64,000 bases of DNA from Apostichopus japonicus (lineage: Eukaryota; Echinodermata; Holothuroidea; Aspidochirotida; Stichopodidae), in NCBI RefSeq assembly GCF_037975245.1, contig NC_092576.1, forward strand, positions 9,255,501 through 9,319,500, in the 5' to 3' direction. Numbering within the stretch: the first letter of the stretch is position 1; each line of letters opens with the position of its first letter. This document shows positions 51,601 through 59,814 of this stretch, piece after piece. The position numbers and the translations under genes were made by a program. The notes under the pieces are model-generated. The model was not told where the DNA came from, did not search any database, and was given only the letters and a program-made list of their open reading frames with translations.

Positions 51601-54515
51601 ACTCTAAAGAAACATCTTGTGAGACTTTATCCATTGAGAAAGTTAGTTCACCTTCTCTGTTCACATGCAGGACTACATGCTGCTGATTGGCCAAACCATT
51701 TACTACTGGGAAGCCTAGCATGGTGGAAGAAAGTAAGAAAACATTTATATCTGATAACAATGCAATCATTTAAATATGTTGGTCTGACCCCTCTGAGGTT
51801 GGAGCACACTAGCCCTGCTAATTTTATGTTTGCTGTGAGGCCTGACATTAAGTGTAGCTACTACAGTACTGTGAATTAAAGACTGGTAACAGCCACAGTA
51901 TTTTCAAGGAATTTTTCCTGTGGTCTGTCAGACAACCTGTACTTTAATTCACATAAGGTTGTCCAGACGCAATAATTAGTCTTATGGAATAATACAGATT
52001 CACAGCCATCATCAATGCACCATTAGAAAGTACACCTGCATGTTTCTTCAATTTTAAAAACATTATCATACCTAAGTGTAAGACATCACCTTACTGTGCA
52101 AAGATCTGCTACATGTGTAACACAAACAGATAAACATTCTTCAAAATTGTTTGAAAAGTAAAGTGACATTCTTCAAAATTGTTTAGAAAGCAAAGTACTA
52201 TTTGCTTCTAAGAACCCTTCATTTGACTAACGTTTCTGAAGGGGTTGGCAGAGGGCTGGGGGAAGCAACCCCTTCCCATTATGACATACAAGTGAAAATT
52301 AAGGGTTCAGAATGTTTCTAACAGTTGCAAAAAACAAAGGGTCTATAGCACAATTTTGCAGATCTAAGCACCCACCATTTTATTATAAAGGTGATGGGAA
52401 CCCTCTCCCCTTACACCACTCCCCCAGGATGTAAAACATCTGAAACCCCGCCCATGTGACAGAATTTGTGGTCAACCCCCGCCAAAAAATACACTCATTT
52501 GTGCAAATCGTTGTACTGTGGAAACTACAAAGTGGCAGCATTAACATCTCTGTGAAGACATAATATACTCTCTCAGTCTCTGTCACTTACGTTGTTCTAA
52601 CAGCAAGTAGACGGTAGTCACTGATGGGAACAAATCTGCCATCTGTCCAGCTACTCTGCATATGAAAGAAACTCTCCCAGTTGGACTGTTGATCACTTTA
52701 TAACTAGAAGTAAGATATGCATTATACGTCCCATCATTGTTATCAGTCACTCTGTGTTCACTGTCCAGAGAAATCTCATTTGGTGAGGCAACCCATTCCA
52801 GATGGACTCTGGGTCTAATGCCAGTCAAGGAACAGTTGATGAAACCTCTTGTATTTTGATGTATAACGACTTGGTTGGTTCGTGCATTTACCACAGGATA
52901 GCCAGGGTCAGGTGGAACTGAAATACGAAACAGAGTTACCATTAATTGCAATATCTTATTCTTATCAAATCAACTGTTGAAAACAGTTAATATACACATC
53001 CATTACTGGCTGATGTATGTCACAGTAAACCAAATGTTGTAGTCTTCTAAACTTGATCTGAAAGCATTGATGGAAACTGTAAAATCCAAAAGGAAGTTTC
53101 ACTTAACCATAACTTCAATTTAAGGAGATTATTGTAATTTCATATGTATGCATGTCAACTGGCACTCTGCCAGATGAGGCTGTAAAAAAAAATATGAAAA
53201 TAGAACTATAAGACTGGAGATCATTGTTAGAACAAAAACTTCAAGATTGGGCTCAAAGGTTTGGCCATAGTTTCCATCAACAATTAGCTTCTAAACATGC
53301 AATGGAATTCCGTTCAAAACAGTAGAAGTAGGAGTATTAAAGGTAGTTAGAATTTTACTGTATCATGGTCGCTAAGATTTTGAAACGAAAGAAGTGCATA
53401 TACTGTAAAATGACAGTTAGGCTATTCCATCAGCAGGGTATTGTTTTGTGGCCTTACAGAGGTCATGACAGGTCATACGTAGAACGGACATTAGCAAAAA
53501 GTGGCAAAAGTCTGTGAATTTATCAAATAAAGGCATTCTTCTAAACTGACATTGAGATTCTATGTACAAGGCATGTGGACAATGATAATGACTAAAATAA
53601 ATTCTCAAATAAGAACTTTTTACAACAAAAAAGCAGTGACTAGTCTTACAGTACATCAAAAGAGACAGTAGCCATTTCATCAAACATTTGACCTTAATTG
53701 TTTACTTTTGGAGCTGTTCTACTTTTTTGAGTGTTTTTTCATCTAGTTTGTTTGCATGTAAAAGATACTTGGAGAAGGGTGTCCAGGAGTTCTGCAGGGG
53801 TTTAGGTTGGGAGTAAACTGGGGAAGTGAGGGTAGAAACATGAATTTACACTATTAATTTTTGTCCTTTAATAACAACTTTACTGTAGCTTGCTAGCACA
53901 AAATTTTGTGAATTTAAATTAACAGGTATATATACATGGGAGACTACTTTACACTGCACCTGAACTGTGTTGTACTTAATTATATTAATTCAATGTTATA
54001 TCTATAGAGCTTCTTTGTAACTCCGGCTTTGTGATCCATACAATAATAACTACATGGATATATGCAACACAGCCACCTACATCATTACAATATCATACAG
54101 TACCAGCAACACTTACAATGCACCCTCCTAATGTTACACAAGAGCAATGCAACCTACCTACAAAAATTGCTCAGTATTTCATCTGTTCAATGGGGCAAAC
54201 AATACTTACCATAGACTTTCACTGGGACTTTAAAGTACTCATTTGCACCACCAGAAGGAACGAATAGAACTGTGTAATTAAATTCGTTTGTCAATTTTAC
54301 TTCATTGATGATCAAAGAACCATTTGGATGCATGTCATAGTCTCTGCTCCTATAACCTTGTCCATATATCTGTGAACCCTCCATGTAAATGAATGGGGAA
54401 GTATTTGTTACATCTCCATCACTAATCCAGCCAATAATGTCAAAGTTTTCAAAGTGACAAGATACTAAACCTTGCTTTCCAACCTCCAAATAAATATTTT
54501 CCTGACAAGAGCCAC
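42523..54515 (-). CDS. Four-Ig-domain transmembrane receptor (ten exons, 5' end missing)
   Basis: Ten exons join in one open frame of 553 codons plus stop. High to low: 54515-54210 (V-like Ig), 52917-52591, 51714-51385 and 49208-48879 (three related Ig domains), 48579-48499 and 47394-47318 (transmembrane), then 45639-45621, 45387-45317, 44289-44262 and 42617-42523 (cytoplasmic tail). Every border is AG/GT and every phase agrees. All Ig exons are phase 1-1, the usual symmetric type for extracellular modules. The membrane span reads LAIVLLVFLVVNVIIFWLIV and is split by an intron. The tail holds CSQCSHC and ends ...IEAVVS. Such proteins act at the cell surface in adhesion or recognition; the ligand cannot be told. 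The signal-peptide exon should lie above 54515 and was not found. I do not recognise a named gene. Coding was joined by eye, without transcript support. Confidence 0.82.
44262..44289 (-). CDS. Ig receptor 28-nt tail exon
   Basis: Acceptor TTTACAG, donor GTCAGT. Encodes NNRASCADS plus one base; phase 0 to 1. Confidence 0.6.
45317..45387 (-). CDS. Ig receptor tail exon with CxxCxxC
   Basis: Acceptor TGAAAG, donor GTAAGA. Encodes NIEAGCSQCSHCREMRTKLLNLL. The three cysteines spaced by two residues could be lipidated or bind metal; inference only. Confidence 0.7.
45621..45639 (-). CDS. Ig receptor 19-nt micro-exon
   Basis: Acceptor TTGCAG, donor GTAAGT. It encodes QSVNNK plus one base and restores phase between its neighbours. 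Being so short, it is the least certain exon of the chain. Confidence 0.6.
47318..47394 (-). CDS. Ig receptor exon: second half of membrane span
   Basis: Acceptor TTTCCAG, donor GTAAGT. VIIFWLIVFWIK, then basic LGKDFARKFDWVVT: hydrophobic residues followed by a positive stop-transfer segment on the cytoplasmic side. Confidence 0.78.
48499..48579 (-). CDS. Ig receptor exon: stalk and first half of membrane span
   Basis: Acceptor TTTTCAG, donor GTAAGT, phase 1-1. TDQEVESLLSWQSN, then hydrophobic LAIVLLVFLVVN. Confidence 0.78.
48879..49208 (-). CDS. Ig receptor exon: fourth Ig domain
   Basis: Begins FPVINGLVHQQHIVL and has LTCTM (Cys), VLEWVF (Trp), DNRDGTSNITLSSSF and VTLECRV (Cys). Same length (330 nt) and phase as the third domain, pointing to exon duplication. 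The donor is GTTAGG, weaker than the others. Confidence 0.82.
50082..51259. mobile_element. 1.2-kb interspersed repeat 'X', copy 1, in an Ig-gene intron
   Basis: Starts AACTAGAGCACCAATGGTGC and ends CAGCATGCTGGTATGAGCTAA. AGCTCATACC near the left end pairs with GGTATGAGCT at the right end. Inside are a run of C, the phrase CAAGTTTCAT(TATAA or GAAAT), and a GATAGAGTGATAGA tract near the right end. Two more copies lie at 58869-61690 and 61689-62906. It sits between the third and fourth Ig exons. I cannot name the family. Confidence 0.85.
51385..51714 (-). CDS. Ig receptor exon: third Ig domain, non-canonical
   Basis: Begins FPVVNGLANQQHVVL, close to the fourth domain. The first Cys is Ser (LTFSM) and the core Trp is Leu (LELVT), while the second Cys stays (FTLQCRV). 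Exon 330 nt, phase 1-1, frame fully open, so it is a diverged domain and not an evident pseudogene. Confidence 0.82.
52591..52917 (-). CDS. Ig receptor exon: second Ig domain
   Basis: Begins (V)PPDPGYPVVNARTNQ and has FINCSL (Cys), HLEWVA (Trp), DNNDGTYNAYLTSSY and VSFICRVAG (Cys). The canonical Cys-Trp-Cys set is complete. Phase 1-1; 327 nt. Confidence 0.82.
54210..54515 (-). CDS. Ig receptor exon: V-like Ig domain
   Basis: Acceptor CTTCCAG, donor GTAAGT, phase 1-1. GSCQENIYLEVG, LVSCHFENF (first Cys), IGWIS (core Trp), NGSLIINEVKL, EFNYTVLF. The second Cys expected after Tyr is absent; an extra Cys near the start (GSC) might serve instead. This suggests a divergent V-set fold. The exon begins inside a codon, so an upstream exon must exist. 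Confidence 0.78.
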
Positions 54516-54625
54516 CTGGAAGAGAAATGAAGACAAAAAACCAAATAAATGAATACTAAGAGTTCCAAACTACTACCAGCTCTGGAAATACATGATTTAG
54601 TTACATACAATTCACAAAACATTAA

Positions 54626-54645
54626 AGTGGCCATGACACGAAAAT
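54626..54645 (+). repeat. Left terminal inverted repeat of the TTAA element
   Basis: AGTGGCCATGACACGAAAAT directly follows TTAA. Confidence 0.92.
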
Positions 54646-54807
54646 TTCAAAGTCCTATATTTTTGGGATCCATCAAAGAATGTTCTCTAGAACATGTATC
54701 AACCATTCTGCCAGTTTAAAACTTGATTTTTCAAGTCGAAAATTGAGAATGAATTTACCCTTTTCGGCGTTTGAAACTTTGTTTACTCGAAAATTTTCCG
54801 ATTCGCA

Positions 54808-54825
54808 TGACGTCATGTGACGTCA
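54808..54825 (+). promoter_or_regulatory. Twin CRE-like sites upstream of the P2X7-ballast-like gene
   Basis: TGACGTCA occurs at 54808-54815 and again at 54818-54825, one helical turn apart, about 130 bp before the ATG at 54956. TGACGTCA is the consensus CREB/ATF site, so this is a likely promoter part of the transposon gene. Confidence 0.6.
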
Positions 54826-54955
54826 CGTTTTGAACACATTTACGATCCTCCGAATATACCATTCACGTACACAGTAGACAAGTACACATACCACTAGTAG
54901 TTACTAAACAAAACACCGATCACAAGTGCGATATCAAATCAAAATTTCCTGTGAA

Positions 54956-55230
54956 ATGACGGATCCAGAACCAATTGCGGCAACCGAAGTTCAAAGTGAT
55001 AATGGTTCTTCACTAGGCAGTGAAATTGGGCTATAATTAGAGTGCCCTTTCTCATATTCGAAGCAGAGAGTGAAGGCGATGATCATTCCAATATTGAACC
55101 GAACGTTGAGGGTGGAGCGGAGGTGTTAGAACCGTATCAGTTCGAGCCTGTTAAACGAGCCGAAATTGAAGCTCCACAACATATCGAAGAAGAAATCCGT
55201 TCGAAACCATTGCAAGGAACATACAACGTG
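54956..55230 (+). pseudogene. P2X7-ballast-like protein, first exon (broken)
   Basis: ATG at 54956 opens MTDPEPIAATEVQSDNGSS, then meets a stop after 26 codons. The conserved part goes on in another frame: acidic EAESEGDDHSNIEP and LEPYQFEPVKRAEIE, where PYQFEP is a motif I know from invertebrate and fish proteins annotated as 'P2X purinoceptor 7-like'. The exon ends with a good donor (ACGTG|GTAAGA). These proteins share only the cytoplasmic ballast domain with the P2X7 receptor; no channel domain is expected or seen. Confidence 0.7.
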
Positions 55231-55654
55231 GTAAGAATTTATTAACGAAGCATTTAAAAACAAAATCCAGTCCATTTTGTGCATGTGTTGTTGGAATTCG
55301 CGGAACACCCTAAACCGTATTGTGCGTTGTGTTACGGTAACTTACAACTCATATGTAGAGTGTGTAGTACTAGTAGGGTTGTTGCATACTGAAAGTTTGG
55401 CTCGGGGATGTAAGTTGCATTATGCAGCCATGCTAGGTAGGCATATGTGTTATTTCATACTCATTATTACTTGGCTAGTACTTTGGCCTGGAGTTTTGCA
55501 AATCAATTTTCTGAAACAAAAGAATGTTTCATGATACACGGAAGGTGTAAAATCACAACAAATGTAACCATAACTGTACATTGTATGCCTGCTTGTTATT
55601 GTGGACATCATGGCCAACATTAATACATTTTTAACTTTCATAAATTTTTCCCAG

Positions 55655-55812
55655 GCAGTACAGATACATAGCCTACGGTCAACAGGTTCAATGATACTTG
55701 GGGTTCCTAGCAAGACACGTCAGGGTTGTGCTACCATCATGTGCAGTCCAAAGGATCAGAAGTGATTTTCCAGCCAATGGTCATTACACTGGATTCAAGT
55801 TGCCAGGAGAAA
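55655..55812 (+). pseudogene. P2X7-ballast-like protein, C-terminal exon (nonsense mutation)
   Basis: After a CCCAG acceptor the frame reads RYIAYGQQVQ, a stop TGA at 55692-55694 where the family usually has Trp, then YLGFLARHVRVVLPSCAVQR, IRSDFPANGHYTGFK and LPGENS. The LPSC...RIR..FP...G.Y.GFK pattern is that of the end of the P2X7 C-terminal ballast domain. The middle of the domain (Cys-rich, zinc binding in P2X7) was not found between the two exons. The open frame runs on to 55949, but conservation ends near 55812. Confidence 0.8.
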
Positions 55813-57218
55813 ACTCATTGTATAGGAAGCCTTGGTTGAGAAATTCCTCCAGGAACACCTTTTCTAAACTACAATTGTGTTGGATTATCAACCGTCAGGG
55901 TTCCCTCAGTGTTGATATATTGAAATTCAAGACTTTTAATTCAGGATGAAAAGGTTATTTTCCAGACCCAACATCAACAATGAAAGAAAAGGCATGTTTT
56001 GAAGCATTTGGACACAAGTATTGGCGTGACCGTGATGTCATATAATATGTGCATAAGGGAACGGGCATTGACCTTTTTAGGGGCATTTACCTCCCAGACG
56101 TTTGATTCGTACCTTTAATCTGGAAGCCAAAATATCCATATCACCAATGATATTTGACAGAAAAGTCATAATAAAGACCAATGGAGGCAGCAGAACTCTT
56201 GAATGTTTAGACTTTGTTTCTTCAGCAGCAGTTGGTTTGTTTTGTAGTCTTTCTTCAAAAACTCAGCAGTACACCCTGTTAATGGTCTTCGATTGTTTTA
56301 ATGCGTGTTATGCTGTGTTTCACATTGCCCATCATCAGTGTTGTACGTGTCGTCGTGCTTGTGTAACATTTTTGCATGTGAGTTACTTCGTGCAGTGTTT
56401 CTTGGTTTAAATAACCCTTTATTGTATTTGAATCTGGATTATTTTAATTAATTTGTCACAACAACGATTGATAGCGATGGACATGCAACTGCTTTGTAGG
56501 CTTAAAGCAAAAAAATTCATGTAAGTTGTTTTCTTTTAACCTCCTTTGATGTCACAAATCACATTAGTGTTATTTAAGAATGATAATGTTTATGGAAAGT
56601 ACAGTTTTACTTTTATGTCATATAATACAATGATTGTTGTTAATGTTAGTTCAGATTGTCCAGAATGACTGTCTAGAACTGATATTGAATAAATTTTGTT
56701 CAATGATTTAACACTTGAACTATGTTGTGTGAATTTTTGGCTCTGTGACTTTAAAATAAATCGCTTTGAGATTTAATTAAACACCCTTTGGAATAAAATC
56801 TTTTTACCTACCTATTTTGACCCATCCCCATTACCCCCACTCCCTCCACAACATAAAAAATGGTTTTCCTGGAATAGGAATAAGAAATTATTGCTATAAC
56901 TAACTGATCCAGCATATTCCAGAAATAAATTGGGGCACTGAGATTTGTTCACAAGAAGATGTAACCCATTGCTTCTGAAGCTAACCTCATAGCTTATTAG
57001 TATACAATAGAGCAATGAAGGGGGTGTTAATTTAGATGATACAGTAAAATCTCTTCGTCTATTGCGACTTCAGTGTAGTAACGCTAATACTATAGTACTA
57101 CTAGTGCTCGGCGCGCCACCTCCTAAGGATCGCCACTTGCCCCATTGGAGGTTTCCTGTTCCCCGATCTGGTCTTCAGAGTAGTTTTTTGTGGATTACTT
57201 GACAGAAGAATGACTCTT

Positions 57219-57464
57219 TTATGTCGAACCGTTAAAGTCCATTTGTTTTATTTCATAACAAAAAGGAGGGATCGTAGTATGCTTCCGTGAAGTGTTCGCT
57301 TCATTCGGAGCTGCATACTGGCTAGGCCCAGTGAAATCGGCGCTGGTGTTGTGCACTAACTTGGTCATAATCGCCGTGTTTTTTTCGTCCTTCAACCATG
57401 GATGAAGGCTAATTGCATGGGTAATGATATTTATGCAACCCCCAACAACACAACGGACCGGCAT
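57219..57464 (-). pseudogene. THAP zinc-finger protein of the transposon (frameshifted)
   Basis: Starts MPVRCVVGGCINI (first two Cys of the C2CH finger), then ISLHPWLKDEKNTAIMTKLV and ADFTGPSQY. The expected Cys and His follow only in another frame, as VCS and SEHFTEAYYDP, with a small deletion before and an insert carrying a stop between them. THAP domains bind DNA and form the N-terminus of P-element and Kolobok-type transposases. No downstream transposase domain is visible on the minus strand inside the element, so only the DNA-binding end, in broken form, remains. Confidence 0.75.
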
Positions 57465-57626
57465 TTCTCTCGGATAGTTTACAACAGTTGAAAAACAAAC
57501 TTGAAATTTCTAACGATATAGCGTAATACAGTGGTTGTTCTCTCAGTGTAAATGTGCGTGTATATGGAACGGTATGATCGTCGCGTATCCGATACATGCC
57601 TGGGCTTTGCACGTGTGTTCCTAACA

Positions 57627-57634
57627 TGACGTCA
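57627..57634 (-). promoter_or_regulatory. CRE-like site upstream of the THAP gene
   Basis: TGACGTCA, about 165 bp upstream of the THAP start at 57464. It mirrors the twin sites at the other end of the same element. Confidence 0.5.
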
Positions 57635-57796
57635 TCATTGTCTTGTTGTGAAATCGCATTCTCAGATATCTATTTTCGGATGCGAATATTAAAACGTTAA
57701 TTACTAATTAGTCCTTGAGGTTTTCAAGGTGTTGAGGATAGTTTTGAACATAGATTTTCTCATAGATTCAGAGGAAGTTACTCTCGATGAGTTGGA

Positions 57797-57816
57797 TTTT
57801 TCGTGTCATGGCCTCT
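57797..57816 (-). repeat. Right terminal inverted repeat of the TTAA element
   Basis: Reverse complement begins AGAGGCCATGACACGAAAAA and is directly followed by TTAA. Confidence 0.92.
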
Positions 57817-57820
57817 TTAA

Positions 57821-58868
57821 TGATACTTATAATGACCGTCCTCCAAAACAATGATAAATGGTGAAAAACTTATGTTTATTTCTCTGACTTGTCATGGGTT
57901 GGACAATTAATGATATCCTCACCCCTTGTTTTAAATATACACATGTCAATACTTATTACAGTGTAGTACATGTGAACTACTTCCTGCCCAGTGATCGATC
58001 ATTAAGATAGTAGAACAAAAGTTATAACCAATGGACCTTAAAACTTCAACACACCCGACCCAACAGAGCACTTTAGGCGTACTGCCATAGCAAATAAATG
58101 AGAAATGGGGATCTGTTAGGGAAATAACGAAACATGGAAAGGTCAATAATCAATACAGTAGCTTTTTGCAGTAGGTGCCATATCAGTTTAAGGGTGTCAT
58201 GTTGTATTTAGGGTCATAAAATGTTGTGTTCAAAACTCCAGCTCAGGTGAAAATAAATCCAACAGTTTTGTTTTATATTGAAAATAATTCCAATCATATC
58301 AGAAACAGATCTACAATTTCTACAGTAAAATAACAATATAATTGTAGAGTTGTAGATTACAGTAGAGCATTCTATAACCAACTTACACATACAGTAGACA
58401 GGTCTGTGCAGTACAGTACACATAGTGATGCCATGAATAGCAGCCCCATGTTAGAACAGTACTTCCCAGCACATTTAGCCTAATTTAATGTTATATTGTT
58501 AATCCAATGACTTAAACCTTGTAAATTTCACAAATCTATAGTTCAATAATGAGATTGAAATTAGGGGATAAATACGAGGGGAACCGGTCTTAAATTTGAT
58601 TTGAGACCAATGATGATGTCATCGAGGAGGCTGAGCGGACCGGGGCGATGACCCTCACAAATGTTAGAAAACTGCATTTTTTCGCTAACTTTTGCTGATC
58701 TGTATTTAATACTCCTTATGCCTCCCTTGATCTTTTTCCTGAATGACGTATATAGTCACCTCATGTAAATCAGCATTTTCTTCCCACGAACATTAAGAGT
58801 GAAAAAAATACGAATGAAGCAGTGTCGTTTGGTCTTAAGTTTTGGTAGTTTAATCAATTCAAACACTA
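57821..58868. other. No gene seen
   Basis: About 1 kb between the TTAA element and repeat X copy 2. A signal-peptide exon for the Ig receptor could be hidden here or further right, but I could not support one. Confidence 0.5.
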
Positions 58869-59814
58869 AACTAGAGCACCAATGGTGCAGAAGCTCATAC
58901 CTTTTCGAGCTTAAATATGTAGGGCCCACAAACCAATTTTGGGCCCATGAGGGATACCCCCCCCCGTCCGTTAGCAGAATCCTGGCCACACCACTGGCTA
59001 CAATTCCTATTTTCCCCTTTAAATCCTATTTTACCCTAGATCTCAAACAATACCACTGACCTACCCTATTAAACTTTCTCCCCTCTAACTTAGCAGACAT
59101 AACTTCACAAGCACATCCTACAAGACATAACTTCACAAGCTGCCTACAATACCTCAGGCTCAAAGACTTCTAAGAATCGGCAAGTGCTGATTGGCTATAG
59201 GGCTCTCATGCTTACAGTTCGACAGTTAATAACAACTCCCAGTCCTGCTTTAATTCCACTAACAGCCTCTGCCGAGCCACTGCAGAGACTGGGAGACAAA
59301 TTAAAGGAGCTTCGGCAAAAAGTGAAGGCTCAGATTTTTTTAAACAATGGGGATTAATTGTAATTAATTAACTTTTGACCAAACATTATTAGGCATCACC
59401 TTATTCATACACAATCCAACAATCATCAGTTCAACTTTGAATATGATCCATCAAAATCTTGAGGAGATTGAGATATTTGAAAATATTATAAAGAATGACC
59501 CCCAATGACCCCCTAAATGACATTTGACTTCAATTTTCCGAACATCCCTCGTAACTCTCATCCCGAGGAACGTTGTGACCAAGTTTCATTATAACTGGCC
59601 ATACACTGTACGAACAGAAGCAATTTGAAAATATAGGGCCGCGGCCCGGGCCACAAAAGACCCCTAGTTGATCTTTGATCTCAAATTCATGAACACCCTG
59701 AAGGTAAAACTTCCATAGTACTATCGTGACAAACCCTCAACATTGTACCATGGAATCTGTAGGAGAAGAAGCATTTTGCGTATTTCCACAAAATGGCCCA
59801 TTACGGCCCACAGG

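Larger units (their letters stand above)
54626..57816. mobile_element. Kolobok-like DNA transposon with TTAA target duplication
   Basis: TTAA at 54622-54625 and 57817-57820 flanks 3191 bp. The ends are inverted repeats: AGTGGCCATGACACGAAAA on the left and the reverse complement of AGAGGCCATGACACGAAAA on the right, one mismatch in 19. TTAA duplications are known for piggyBac and Kolobok; a THAP zinc finger inside and an AG start favour Kolobok. The element holds two converging genes, a P2X7-ballast-like protein on the plus strand and a THAP protein on the minus strand, both broken. No intact transposase catalytic domain was seen, so it would need help from elsewhere. It lies 110 bp upstream of the first visible exon of the Ig receptor. 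Confidence 0.85.

Noticed and set aside
54956-55949. A P2X-type ion channel gene
   Set aside because: No channel ectodomain or membrane span is present; only the ballast-like cytoplasmic domain matches, and it sits in a transposon.
54626-57816. Assignment of the TTAA element to piggyBac
   Set aside because: The ends lack the CCC-type start of piggyBac and no DDE domain of that family is visible; the THAP remnant suits Kolobok better.
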